Below are positions 34,941 through 43,853 of a DNA stretch of 64,000 nucleotides, one piece after another. The notes beneath the pieces were generated by a model. That model did no database searches and was not told where the DNA came from. It worked only from the letters and a program-made list of their open reading frames with translations. Every line of letters starts with the position of its first letter. The first letter of the stretch is position 1. Position numbers and translations under genes: made by a program. Source of the stretch: JBBQZU01 sp038207425 (GTDB taxonomy: Bacteria; Bacteroidota; Bacteroidia; Flavobacteriales_D; Cryomorphaceae); NCBI GenBank assembly GCA_038207425.1, contig JBBQZU010000001.1:62001-126000 (forward strand), given 5' to 3'.

Positions 34941-35396
34941 ATGAAGAACATTGCAATCATCTCAGCCTTTTTTTTGTTGGTATTACAAGCAAAGTCTCAG
35001 GACGTTGTTCTGCTACTAGCCGATCATTACACCGATACTGATCAATCGTTTGCTGGTAAGTATATGGGTTTTCATAATTCCACATCTGCACCTTATCATG
35101 TGGATGCCAATGGTCGTATATCTGGAAGGCATCTTACTTTCCATGAAAATGGGTCGATAGAAACATTAGGTAATTACCGCGTGGGTACCAAACACGGTTT
35201 GTGGATGAGTTATGATTTCAATGGCAATGTTCTTTCACAAGCATATTATACCGATGGCAAAAAAGATGGAGCCTGGAAGGTATGGGATGCTCATGGCGTG
35301 CTGCGTTGCGAAATGTTTTATAAAAACGGACAGCGTATTAAAACCTGGAAGTTTTATGACGAGAGTGGCGTACTTTCCACATCACAGAACTATTGA
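34941..35396 (+). CDS. Secreted MORN-repeat protein (YwqK-like)
   Basis: The 151-residue product starts at ATG 34941 with a signal peptide (cut near LQAKSQ). It carries four to five MORN-type repeats of about 23 residues: GRHLTFHENGSIETLGNY, HGLWMSYDFNGNVLSQAYY, DGAWKVWDAHGVLRCEMFY, KTWKFYDESGVLSTSQNY. Related proteins are often labelled as antitoxins of the YwqK type, but no toxin is nearby and the protein is exported. A cell-surface structural role is more likely. It is followed by a strong terminator. Confidence 0.78.
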   Translation: MKNIAIISAFFLLVLQAKSQDVVLLLADHYTDTDQSFAGKYMGFHNSTSAPYHVDANGRISGRHLTFHENGSIETLGNYRVGTKHGLWMSYDFNGNVLSQAYYTDGKKDGAWKVWDAHGVLRCEMFYKNGQRIKTWKFYDESGVLSTSQNY

Positions 35397-35450
35397 TATT
35401 AGAATCTTTCCTATTCTGTTGTTAAATTGAATCTGGATTGAATGAAGAAT

Positions 35451-35477
35451 AGGGATGCCACGCGGCATCCCTTTTTC
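35451..35477 (+). terminator. Rho-independent terminator after the MORN-repeat gene
   Basis: A perfect 9-bp stem AGGGATGCC/GGCATCCCT (35451-35459 with 35464-35472) with a 4-base loop and a following T-run. Confidence 0.85.
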
Positions 35478-35520
35478 ATTTTTAGTAATAGTTAACTTTT
35501 GTAAAATAAGTTCATGATGC

Positions 35521-35535
35521 TTAACATTCAGTTAA
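35521..35535. promoter_or_regulatory. TTAA pair in the long receptor upstream region
   Basis: CTTAAC and GTTAAT units (TTAA at 35521 and 35532) are exactly 11 bp apart, about 300 bp before the TonB-dependent receptor gene. The 360 bases between 35478 and 35837 hold no gene; they are very A+T-rich, and a small untranslated RNA or a far-upstream promoter cannot be ruled out. Confidence 0.4.
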
Positions 35536-35787
35536 TATTGAACGGCCCGTTTCTAATAATTCAATATTTTCTTTATACTAGAACGTCAGCACAAAAATTT
35601 TAAAGCAAGCGACGACCAATAGAGATAGAGCGGAGTTGTGTGATTTTATATAAATCTGATTATTAGGTTTGTAAGATACAATATTGGCTTAGTTTTTCAT
35701 TGTAAATTATGATAACTTTCATTCCTATACAATGATTTAATATTGATAGTTAAATATTAATTCTACGAATGAAAAGGTAATGATGGC

Positions 35788-35821
35788 TTAATTTTGACTT
35801 AACGCCCGACCGCTTCCTTTG
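35788..35821 (+). promoter_or_regulatory. TTAA pair and promoter for the TonB-dependent receptor
   Basis: CTTAAT and CTTAAC (TTAA at 35788 and 35799) are 11 bp apart and are followed 11 bases later by TTCCTTTG (35814-35821), 7 of 8 matches to the -7 consensus. The ATG is at 35838. The layout parallels that before the MORN-repeat gene. Confidence 0.5.
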
Positions 35822-35837
35822 CCGAAAATTTTATTGA

Positions 35838-38672
35838 ATGAAATCAGGCGCCCTTACGACGCTTTTCTTAATATTTTCCTTGTTCACAATTTTGAATGCA
35901 CAAGAACGAGGAAGTATACACGGTGAAGTTCAGGAATTATCAACCAAGGATTTTCTTCCTGGTGTTAATGTTTTTATTGAAGGAACTACCATTGGAGCTT
36001 CAACTGACATAAATGGTCACTTTGAGATAAACAATGTACCTGCGGGATCGCATAAACTTGTTTGCTCTTTTTTGGGCTATGTCAAGCAGATCAAAGATAT
36101 TGAAGTTACTGCCGGAAAAACGGTTACTGTGAATTTTGTACTCGAAGAATCTTCTCAGAGACTTGGCGAAGTTGAGATAGTTTCGCAACGCGCTACGGCA
36201 ACCGAAAATGCGGTAATGCTTGAAATGAAAGATGCCAAGCAGCTTATATCCGGTGTTTCTAGACAGCAAATATCGAGATCGCAAGATAGTGATGCCGCCA
36301 AAGTAATGCAGCGCGTGCCCGGTATTACGATTGTGGGAAATCGTTTTGTGATGATTCGCGGAGTGGCTGAACGCTACAATCAGGTACTCATTAATGACGT
36401 GATTGCTCCAAGTACAGAAGTTGATCGGCGCACCTTTTCCTTTGACCTTATACAAAGCGATGCGATAGACCGCATGATTATAAATAAAACAGCCTCAGCC
36501 GATACTCCCGGCGACTTTGCCGGTGGTGTTATAAAGGTTTATACCATAAACTATGTAGATGAAGACTTTACAAATGTGAACCTCGGCCTAGGATATAGGG
36601 TAGGTACCACCTTCCAGGACTTTTATATGTCGAATGGTTCTAATACAGACTTCATCGCTCTTGACAATTCATTCAGACCTCTTCCTGCTGATTTTCCAAT
36701 AACCAGAGTTATGAAGGAGTCACCCAGAAATGCCACTCTGAGACAAACAGCAGCCCATTCACTACCTAATAACTGGAACCCAATACGTTCCACTGTACTT
36801 CCTAATTATTCTTTTGGGGTATCATTGGGCCGTAAAAAAACTTTTGAGAATGGATCCAAACTCGTTTCAACTAACAATTTATCATACTCCAAAAAATTCC
36901 AGAACATAGTTAGGGATTTCACTCGTTACGATGCGTGGACAGATTTTAGTGAACCAATTAATCTCTTCTTCAAGTTTGAAGATGACATGTATGAAGAAGA
37001 AACTTCAATCAGCGCAATGTCAAACTGGAGTTATATCATTAATTCAAGGCATTCCATTAAATTCAGCAATTTATTCAACCAGATTGCCGAAGAACGAACT
37101 ACCTTAAGAAGTGGAGTTAATTTTTTCAGACCTGACGAATTAAGAAAGGATTATTTGCTCGGTTTCAGAAGCAGAACAATTTATAGCGGACAGTTTGAAG
37201 GAAAGCATGAGTTCTCGCCGGTAAACAACCTTAGATGGGTAACGGGAGGAAGTTTTCTTGGAGAAAATGAACCTGATCTTCGCCGCTTCAGAACTTACAC
37301 CGAAAACACAGGACCCGGTGCAGAAAACGGAATCTTCACTATGATTTTGCCACCATCATCGAATCTATTTGATGCCAGCAGATATTACGGAAAACTCAAA
37401 GAGTTCAGTGTAAATAATGGTCTGGACTATACCCATACTTTGGCTGAATCGAGCCGGGGCAAAATGGAGCTGAAAGGTGGCACTTACGTTGACTATCGCA
37501 AACGGGACTTTAATTCCAGATACTTTTCCTTCCTGTATCCTGGTTTCAGCGATCCGGTAATTGGCGAGCAACTTTCGCAATTGCCTCTTGATGTTATATT
37601 CTCTAATGAGAATGTTACACCTGCTGATGGTTTTATACTCGAAGAGGGTACACGGCCTATTGACTCTTACGCGTCTAGCAACTTTTTGATGTCAGGCTAC
37701 GCAATGATCTCAGCACCAATTGGATTGTTAAATATTATTGGTGGTTTGCGCGTTGAAAACAATCAACAAAAATTGGATGCACAAGATGACTTGGGTCCAA
37801 TTAAAATCGACAATACCGTATTGTCCTTTCTCCCATCACTAAACCTGTCATACTCTATTACCGAGCGATCACTCATCCGAGCTGCATACAGTCGTACAGT
37901 AAACCGACCTGAATTCAGGGAGCTGGCACCTTTCCTATTTTATGATTACCAACTCGATGCCGGTCGCGCCGGTAATCCTAATCTTGAAACTGCAACAATT
38001 GATAATTTCGATTTGCGCTACGAGATTTATCCCCGCCTTGGTGAGGTAGTCAGTCTTGGAGCTTTTTACAAGCGATTTGATAAACCAATTGAGAATATCA
38101 CGAACATTACCACAGAGCAACCTCAGTTTACTTATGCAAATGCGGATTACGCTGAGAACTTGGGAGTTGAATTTGAATTTAGAAAGTCATTTAAACAGGT
38201 CTTTAACAGCCCTTTCCTTGATAGGATGAGTGCCAATGTAAATGCTTCGTACATCTGGTCGGAGGTAAATTTGGGTGCGGCAGCCATTAATCAGGAGCAA
38301 GTAAGACCACTTCAAGGTCAGTCGCCTTACATTATCAATTTGGGTCTTTCTTATTTAGACAATGCAAATAAATTCTCTGTATCAGCGTATTACAACATAT
38401 TTGGCGATAGAATCTTCTCGGTGGGTGATGTATTATTCCCCACTATTTTTGAGCTTCCGCGAAATAGCCTTGACATTACAATAACCAAAGAAATCAACAA
38501 AATGATTGCCATTAAAGCTGGTGTTCGAGACTTACTAAATGCACAATACAGGTTCGTGCAAGACTCAAACCGTGATGCGCGAATCGATACAGATGTTGAC
38601 GATACAGTATTTGCTTTCAGGATGGGACAACTAATCTCATTATCAGCGACATTTAAACTGCACAAAGAATAA
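35838..38672 (+). CDS. TonB-dependent receptor
   Basis: The 944-residue outer-membrane receptor has four parts. There is a signal peptide (cut near ILNAQ), a CarboxypepD_reg-like domain (about 25-110: GSIHGEVQELSTKDFLPGVNVFIEG), a plug (about 135-240: DAAKVMQRVPGITIVGNRFVMIRG, with TPGDFAGGVIKVYT), and a 22-strand barrel ending in SLSATFKLHKE. It should import a large or scarce ligand with TonB energy. The ligand is not readable. The position next to a partner lipoprotein and a PhoB/PhoR-like pair, plus an upstream TTAA pair, suggests phosphate or a phosphorylated compound. Confidence 0.92.
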   Translation: MKSGALTTLFLIFSLFTILNAQERGSIHGEVQELSTKDFLPGVNVFIEGTTIGASTDINGHFEINNVPAGSHKLVCSFLGYVKQIKDIEVTAGKTVTVNFVLEESSQRLGEVEIVSQRATATENAVMLEMKDAKQLISGVSRQQISRSQDSDAAKVMQRVPGITIVGNRFVMIRGVAERYNQVLINDVIAPSTEVDRRTFSFDLIQSDAIDRMIINKTASADTPGDFAGGVIKVYTINYVDEDFTNVNLGLGYRVGTTFQDFYMSNGSNTDFIALDNSFRPLPADFPITRVMKESPRNATLRQTAAHSLPNNWNPIRSTVLPNYSFGVSLGRKKTFENGSKLVSTNNLSYSKKFQNIVRDFTRYDAWTDFSEPINLFFKFEDDMYEEETSISAMSNWSYIINSRHSIKFSNLFNQIAEERTTLRSGVNFFRPDELRKDYLLGFRSRTIYSGQFEGKHEFSPVNNLRWVTGGSFLGENEPDLRRFRTYTENTGPGAENGIFTMILPPSSNLFDASRYYGKLKEFSVNNGLDYTHTLAESSRGKMELKGGTYVDYRKRDFNSRYFSFLYPGFSDPVIGEQLSQLPLDVIFSNENVTPADGFILEEGTRPIDSYASSNFLMSGYAMISAPIGLLNIIGGLRVENNQQKLDAQDDLGPIKIDNTVLSFLPSLNLSYSITERSLIRAAYSRTVNRPEFRELAPFLFYDYQLDAGRAGNPNLETATIDNFDLRYEIYPRLGEVVSLGAFYKRFDKPIENITNITTEQPQFTYANADYAENLGVEFEFRKSFKQVFNSPFLDRMSANVNASYIWSEVNLGAAAINQEQVRPLQGQSPYIINLGLSYLDNANKFSVSAYYNIFGDRIFSVGDVLFPTIFELPRNSLDITITKEINKMIAIKAGVRDLLNAQYRFVQDSNRDARIDTDVDDTVFAFRMGQLISLSATFKLHKE

Positions 38673-38726
38673 TTCAGAACCCAAAATCTTCATTCATAAA
38701 TCTAGTTTTAACTCAACAACATCAGC

Positions 38727-40139
38727 ATGAAAACAACAAAAATGTTTCTTTATTTTGCTGCAATAGCGGGCCTTGGCCTGCTCTCTGCATGCAGTGACGA
38801 CGAGGAAAATGCTCCGCCTCCGCCGCCAAGCGGTTCAATAGAGCTTACTGGCGATCTCGCAACCCAAACCCTTAGCCCTGGGAATAACTACCTACTCAAA
38901 GGTCAGGTATTTGTTCGGGACGGGGTAGTTCTTACAATCCAGCCAGGCACGATTATCAAAGGCGACAAAGTTTCGCGTGGTACCCTTGTGGTTGATAAAG
39001 GTGGTAGAATAGAAGCCGCTGGAACAGCCGCAAACCCGATTATTATGACATCTTCACAGCCAGCAGGTATTCGCGACCGTGGAGATTGGGGTGGTTTGGT
39101 AATTCTTGGTGCTGCCAATACGAATATCAACAACCCCAACATTGAAGGTATCAGCCCTCCAGTAGTATTCGGTACATTCCAGAACGAAGCCAACGACAAT
39201 GAGAGCAGCGGAATTTACAGGTATGTTAGAATTGAGTTTGCAGGCGTTGAGCTTTCTCCAAACAATGAAACAAACTCTATTACAATGGGTGGTGTAGGTC
39301 GTGGTACCGAAATGGACTACTGCCAGGCATCATTTGGTGGTGATGACGGATTTGAGTGGTTTGGTGGAACGGTAAACGGAAAACACTTCGTTTCTCTGGC
39401 TACATGGGATGATGATTTCGATTGCGACTACGGATGGTCGGGAAATGTGCAGTACGGACTTGCGGTTCGCTACCCAAGTTTTGCCGATCAGTCGGGATCT
39501 AATGGTTTCGAATGTGACAATGGCCCAGTTGATGATGAAGTAACACCTTACACAACCGGTACTTTTTCAAACATCACTATAATAGGCCCTGCCAAAACTG
39601 GCATAGGTAGCGGAATAAGCGGTAACTTCCAGCATGGTATCGACCTTCGTCGCCGCACTGCTATTCGCATTGCAAATTCTGTAGTTACAGGATTCCCAAG
39701 AGGTATCCGTATGAACAACATCTCAGTTGAGCAAAACTATACCAATACCATAGGTTATTTGCACAACAATATTCTTGCTGCTACCAATAATGCCAATAAC
39801 TACACTGCAGGTGGCGGAGCCTCAGCAACTTTTGTAGAAACTTTCTGGCTTGAGCATAACACCACAGTACCAGGTCCTGCAAGTGACGAAAACCATATTG
39901 CGGTAGGTCTCAATCCTGACTGGTGGTTTGGTACACGCCTTGCCAGCGATTACCCATCTAATCCTGATTTTTCTTTAACAACTGGTACAGCTTCATCAGG
40001 TGCAGATTTTGCTCATCCCATGTTCTCTGAGCCAAATCGCACAGGTTTCTTTGATTCGGTAACCTTCCGAGGTGGTTTCGGTGCCAATGACTGGACCAAC
40101 GACTGGGCTGAATTTGATCCGGTTGATGCAGCCTATTAA
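38727..40139 (+). CDS. Beta-helix-like surface lipoprotein, receptor partner
   Basis: The 470-residue lipoprotein has Cys22 (GLLSACSDD) and an acidic/Pro-rich linker. The body has repeated short strands like a right-handed parallel beta-helix: VLTIQPGTIIKGDK, GGRIEAAGTAANPIIMTSSQ, GDWGGLVILGAANTN. Asp-rich stretches (GGDDGFEW, WDDDFDCDYGW) could bind metal. I recall this family as commonly encoded right after a TonB-dependent receptor in Bacteroidota. It is probably the surface ligand-binding partner of the receptor, from which it is separated by 54 bases. A strong terminator follows. Confidence 0.72.
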   Translation: MKTTKMFLYFAAIAGLGLLSACSDDEENAPPPPPSGSIELTGDLATQTLSPGNNYLLKGQVFVRDGVVLTIQPGTIIKGDKVSRGTLVVDKGGRIEAAGTAANPIIMTSSQPAGIRDRGDWGGLVILGAANTNINNPNIEGISPPVVFGTFQNEANDNESSGIYRYVRIEFAGVELSPNNETNSITMGGVGRGTEMDYCQASFGGDDGFEWFGGTVNGKHFVSLATWDDDFDCDYGWSGNVQYGLAVRYPSFADQSGSNGFECDNGPVDDEVTPYTTGTFSNITIIGPAKTGIGSGISGNFQHGIDLRRRTAIRIANSVVTGFPRGIRMNNISVEQNYTNTIGYLHNNILAATNNANNYTAGGGASATFVETFWLEHNTTVPGPASDENHIAVGLNPDWWFGTRLASDYPSNPDFSLTTGTASSGADFAHPMFSEPNRTGFFDSVTFRGGFGANDWTNDWAEFDPVDAAY

Positions 40140-40157
40140 TTAGAATTTCTAATATTA

Positions 40158-40193
40158 AAACTTGCTCCCGAAAGGGAGCAAGTTTCTTTTTTT
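40158..40193 (+). terminator. Rho-independent terminator after the receptor/lipoprotein operon
   Basis: A perfect 12-bp stem AAACTTGCTCCC/GGGAGCAAGTTT (40158-40169 with 40174-40185), GAAA tetraloop and a C plus seven T tail. It is the strongest terminator in the window. Confidence 0.92.
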
Positions 40194-40211
40194 AAACATA
40201 TTTCTTTTGAA

Positions 40212-40853
40212 ATGATGATCAAGTCGCTATTTGCTCTGTTGCTAGTTTTATTCTTAATAATAATTGGCTGCGATACCAATAAAGAAAAATTGGAAATTAA
40301 CCCATCTAAATATCTTTCACAGGTTGAGCAGTCAGAATTTATGTACAGCATAAGCAGGTACGTCAGTCACCTGCCAAAAAAAGCTACATACGACAACAGG
40401 TTTAACGTAAAATATGACTCCGCGTATCGCGCTGAGGTAAGCAGACATAGCTTGGTTTTTTATCACCGCGATCCGAAAACTGGCATTGTGCATTTTGCCA
40501 CAAGAAGAATTGCACCAAGCCTCAAAGAGAAGTATGTACTTACCGCAGGTAGTTTTAATTCTACAGAAACTGACCCACTGAATGATTATGAAGAAGTATT
40601 CAGAACGTGGAAAATGAATGAGCCGGAGCTACTTGAGAAGGGTCAAATGCTTTTTATAAAAATGCTACAAGGTGAAGATCTTACGCCTTACTATAGTGAG
40701 AACTCTAAATGGATAGAATACATAGAATTTCCCGACAAGGAAACCAGCTATAATAAGGAACAACGTAAATGGGTTTCTACAAGAGAAGATGTTTTGCAAC
40801 CCTATCGGGAGATGTATGAGTCTATTCCAGATAGTACTGACTGCCCTGTATAA
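40212..40853 (+). CDS. Lipoprotein of unknown function
   Basis: I do not recognise this 213-residue protein. It has a lipoprotein signal (Cys20 in LIIIGCDTN). The mature region is charged and soluble: YMYSISRY-like aromatic helices near residue 45, SLVFYHRDPKTGIVHFATRRIAP in the middle, and TWKMNEPELLEKGQMLFIKMLQGEDLTPYY later. No known domain is visible. It sits between the strong terminator and the phoB-like gene, so it is probably transcribed separately. The second codon is also ATG (40215) and could be the start. Confidence 0.65.
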   Translation: MMIKSLFALLLVLFLIIIGCDTNKEKLEINPSKYLSQVEQSEFMYSISRYVSHLPKKATYDNRFNVKYDSAYRAEVSRHSLVFYHRDPKTGIVHFATRRIAPSLKEKYVLTAGSFNSTETDPLNDYEEVFRTWKMNEPELLEKGQMLFIKMLQGEDLTPYYSENSKWIEYIEFPDKETSYNKEQRKWVSTREDVLQPYREMYESIPDSTDCPV

Positions 40854-40913
40854 GGCTGTATTAATTTGATACTTTGCCAATTCACAAGCACTTGCAGGGT
40901 ATAAGTGGGATAC

Positions 40914-40971
40914 TGTTCACACATAATTAATATCCAATTAACAATCACCCGTTGGGCTTATGATAATTTTG
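40914..40971 (+). promoter_or_regulatory. Three-unit operator and promoter of the phoB-like gene
   Basis: Units TGTTCA (40914), AATTAA (40925) and AATTAA (40936) follow each other in exact 11-bp steps. A perfect -7 element TAATTTTG (40964-40971) comes 22 bases after the last unit. The gene starts at 41001. This looks like an autoregulatory PhoB/OmpR-type operator. Confidence 0.55.
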
Positions 40972-41000
40972 CGCAAATTAGCACAGATAAAGCGCCCTAA

Positions 41001-41681
41001 GTGAAAAAAGAGAAAATACTGCTTGTAGATGATGAACAGGACATCTTGGATCTCATCTCCTATAACCTTGAAAAAGAAGGTTATAAAGTAAAAACAGCAC
41101 TTAATGGGCGAGAAGGATTGCAAGCCACCAGAACCTTTATGCCCGACCTTATTCTGCTCGACGTTATGATGCCTGAGATGGATGGTATAGAAACTTGTGT
41201 TGAAATAAGAAAACTGGAAGGTATTAACACCCCAATAATTGCATTTCTTACTGCCCGTGGCGAAGATTACTCTCAAATTGCGGGCTTTGATGCCGGTGGC
41301 GATGACTATATTTCAAAACCCATAAAGCCCAGAGTACTTATGTCAAGAATACAGGCTCTCCTGCGTCGTAGGTCTGGTTCTGAATCGGGAAGCCCAATTG
41401 AGACCGTAGGCGATGTATCCATTGACAAGGAAAAGTATCTGGTTGTGTTAAATGGATTGGAAGTAAATCTTCCGAAAAAGGAATTTGAACTTTTGGCTCT
41501 GCTAATAAGCAAGCCTGGCAGAGTATTTACGCGTGAGGTAATTTTAAATACAATTTGGGGTAACGACGTAGTAGTTGGCGATCGTACCATTGACGTACAC
41601 ATTCGAAAGCTGCGCGAAAAAATTGGCATGAAAATTATCAAAACTGTTAAAGGAGTTGGCTATAAATTTGAATCAAAATGA
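41001..41681 (+). CDS. phoB: PhoB-like response regulator
   Basis: The 226-residue OmpR/PhoB-family regulator has a complete receiver: acidic pair Asp10-Asp11 (ILLVDDEQD), phosphoacceptor Asp54 (LLDVMMPEMDG), Thr84 and Lys106 (ISKPIKP). The winged-helix domain (about 130-226) has PKKEFELLALLISKPGRVFTRE, RTIDVHIRKLREKIG and KGVGYKF. The start is GTG; an in-frame stop sits just upstream. It is coupled by a 4-base overlap (ATGA) to the kinase gene. The PhoB name rests on similarity to Bacteroidota phosphate regulators and on the phosphate-transport context; other OmpR-family roles are possible. Confidence 0.85.
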   Translation: MKKEKILLVDDEQDILDLISYNLEKEGYKVKTALNGREGLQATRTFMPDLILLDVMMPEMDGIETCVEIRKLEGINTPIIAFLTARGEDYSQIAGFDAGGDDYISKPIKPRVLMSRIQALLRRRSGSESGSPIETVGDVSIDKEKYLVVLNGLEVNLPKKEFELLALLISKPGRVFTREVILNTIWGNDVVVGDRTIDVHIRKLREKIGMKIIKTVKGVGYKFESK

Positions 41682-42718
41682 CAGGGCGAAGCCCTAAAGA
41701 AATTGCCTTTTACACCGCCTTAATTACATCGGCACTTGTAGCCGTTATTGTATCAGGAGTGAGGCTTATCTTTTCAGGGAATGTAAATTGGTTTGAGCTG
41801 GCCACAGTTTTTCTTCTCGTCTTTATTGTTTCATGGCTCGTTTACTTCAAGTCCTTGCAGCGCTTCATTTATGAAAAAATAAAGCTCATTTTTCGCAATA
41901 TGCATTCTATGAGAGTAGAGCGAGATACTTTCGAGCTCGATATGGGCAAGGACGTACTCGGCGATGTAAATAAAAAGGTGGTAGACTGGGCCGAAGACCG
42001 CATGGCAGAAATCAAAGACCTTCGCGAAAAGGAGAATTTCAGAAAGGAATTTGTAGGCAATGTGGCACACGAGCTAAAAACTCCGATTTTCAGCATCCAG
42101 GGTTATATTCTTACCCTTCTTGAAGGCGCTTTGGAAGATCCAAATTTCAACAGAAAATTTCTTCATAAAGCAGCCAAAAGCGTGGAGCGTATGACCATGC
42201 TCGTGGAAGACCTTGATACCATTACCCAGTTCGAATCAGGAAGTCTTAAGCTCGATTTCGAAAAAATAGATATCGTGGATATAGCGCGTGAAGTTATGGA
42301 AAGCAGAGAACAACAGGCTGATGCAAAGAATATTAAAGTAAAATTTAACAAAAGCTATGATCGGCCGATATACGTGAAGGCTGATGCTTTTAGAATAAGT
42401 CAGGTACTTATAAATCTGATTACAAATTCAATAACCTACGGGAAGGAAGGAGGCAAATCAATAGTTCGCTTCTTTGATATGGACGAGCAAATTTTGGTTG
42501 AAGTTGAGGATGATGGCCCAGGAATTGAAACATTACACTTACCCCGCTTATTTGAGCGATTTTACAGGGTTGATAAAAGCCGTTCACGTCACCAAGGTGG
42601 CACAGGCCTGGGTCTTGCAATTTGTAAACACATCATCGAAGCGCATAAACAAACTATAAATGTGCGATCTGAAATTGGAAAAGGATCGGTTTTCAGTTTT
42701 ACACTGAAGAAGATTTAG
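41678..42718 (+). CDS. phoR: PhoR-like sensor histidine kinase
   Basis: The 346-residue inner-membrane kinase has two transmembrane segments (about 10-32 and 39-58) with almost no periplasmic loop, then a cytoplasmic linker. The HisKA domain holds the phosphorylated His131 in NVAHELKTPIFSIQGYI. The ATPase domain has N, G1 and G2 boxes: INLITNSITYG, VEDDGPGIE and GGTGLGLAICKHI. The lack of a sensor domain fits PhoR-type kinases that read phosphate through the transporter and PhoU. The start overlaps the stop of the regulator gene, making a single operon. Confidence 0.88.
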   Translation: MTGRSPKEIAFYTALITSALVAVIVSGVRLIFSGNVNWFELATVFLLVFIVSWLVYFKSLQRFIYEKIKLIFRNMHSMRVERDTFELDMGKDVLGDVNKKVVDWAEDRMAEIKDLREKENFRKEFVGNVAHELKTPIFSIQGYILTLLEGALEDPNFNRKFLHKAAKSVERMTMLVEDLDTITQFESGSLKLDFEKIDIVDIAREVMESREQQADAKNIKVKFNKSYDRPIYVKADAFRISQVLINLITNSITYGKEGGKSIVRFFDMDEQILVEVEDDGPGIETLHLPRLFERFYRVDKSRSRHQGGTGLGLAICKHIIEAHKQTINVRSEIGKGSVFSFTLKKI

Positions 42719-42719
42719 G

Positions 42720-43790
42720 CTAAAGATTGCCTATAAATTTCAGCGCAACTTCCTCCACCCTGGATGAGTTCGGATAGTTGTAATAAGAAGTTCTTTTTTT
42801 CAGCACATCATTTTTGGTTAAGGCAGATTGTAAGGCCATGGCAAACCAACCTTTCGCTGCACAATGCCCGGCCAGATACAATTGTTCAGGTTGTTGCGGG
42901 GTTGGTACCAAAATAGCACTGCAACCAAGTGCAACCAAATCGCAAATGGACGAGTAGCCCGAACGGCAAATTACTACTTCTGAGTCCTGCAGCAGTTCAG
43001 CTAGAGCGTCCCCATCTAAAAAAGGAATGGTCATTACTCCGTTGGTTTCTTGCTCTGATACCCCTTGGTATTCCGGCTTGCCCTGAACAATGATTTTTTT
43101 CCCTTCAAGCCCAGCAAAAAGTTGTAGCAATTCTTCTTCGAGCAATGAGCGTTGCGGTTCAGGGCCGCTGAGCAGCGCCGTATAATGGTATTTTTTTTCT
43201 ACGGCGGCAGATTTAACTGAATCGCGCGCGCCATTAAATCTGGAAAGTATGCCCAGCCATTCAATGTTCAGGTCTATATTTCTATTTGCCGAAAGGCTGC
43301 CCGAAATGCTTCCTTCACCTCTGCTGTCGGGTATCCAGATAGAATCGAACCGCCGAAGCCACTTTGTGAGTGCCCAGTTTGCAAAACCCTTTGCATAAGG
43401 TGCATTTAAATTAAGCTGATGTGTAATGATGGCGCTGGGAATATTTTCATGCCAAGCCCCGTAAACATTGTCGCTAATAATTCCATCAATATCATTTTGT
43501 TTCACCAGGTTTTTGACCCATCGATGCTGTTTGGCATTGATCCAAGGTTGAGCCAGTGTTCGCACAGCCAGACCATACGCAGCTCCTTGTTTGCCATAGC
43601 GAACGTTCACTGATGGCATTACTTCAGTTTGAAGGTGTGTGAAGCGGTATTGTAAAAAAGTAAGCGCAGTGCCTGATGATGCCAGAACTACTGTAACTCC
43701 ATTTGCCGTGAGCAATTCTATAACCGGTATCGAACGCGATGCGTGTCCCAGTCCCCAATCAAGCACTGCTACCAATACTTTTACCGCCAT
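42720..43790 (-). CDS. MurG-like glycosyltransferase (MJ1255/VC2487 type)
   Basis: The start at 43790 (MAVKVLVAVLDWGLGHASRS) gives 356 residues and places the typical GLGHxxR motif of this GT-B family at residue 13; the longer frame adds five residues of no meaning. The C-terminal half has VICRSGYSSICDLVALGC and VPTPQQPEQLYLAGHCAAKGW, the donor-nucleotide binding region shared with MurG and GT28. It probably moves a GlcNAc-like sugar to a lipid or surface acceptor. It converges with the phoR-like gene (1 base between) and is divergent from trmB. Confidence 0.8.
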   Translation of the reverse strand: MAVKVLVAVLDWGLGHASRSIPVIELLTANGVTVVLASSGTALTFLQYRFTHLQTEVMPSVNVRYGKQGAAYGLAVRTLAQPWINAKQHRWVKNLVKQNDIDGIISDNVYGAWHENIPSAIITHQLNLNAPYAKGFANWALTKWLRRFDSIWIPDSRGEGSISGSLSANRNIDLNIEWLGILSRFNGARDSVKSAAVEKKYHYTALLSGPEPQRSLLEEELLQLFAGLEGKKIIVQGKPEYQGVSEQETNGVMTIPFLDGDALAELLQDSEVVICRSGYSSICDLVALGCSAILVPTPQQPEQLYLAGHCAAKGWFAMALQSALTKNDVLKKRTSYYNYPNSSRVEEVALKFIGNL

Positions 43791-43830
43791 GCCCAAATGT
43801 AGCAATAGCCCATGAAAGCCGACTTATGAT

Positions 43831-43838
43831 TACTTTTG
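43831..43838 (+). promoter_or_regulatory. Promoter -7 element for trmB
   Basis: TACTTTTG is a perfect TAnnTTTG match ending 15 bases before the trmB ATG at 43854. The TTG inside it (43836) is in frame with trmB but should not be the start. Confidence 0.5.
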
Positions 43839-43853
43839 TACTCCGATTTTAAA

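Noticed and set aside
34941..35396. Toxin-antitoxin antitoxin (YwqK label for MORN-repeat proteins)
   Set aside because: The protein has a signal peptide and no toxin gene is next to it; a MORN-repeat surface protein is a better description.
36000..36455. 151-codon minus-strand open frame
   Set aside because: It is antisense to the TonB-dependent receptor, with low-complexity His/Asn/Arg composition.
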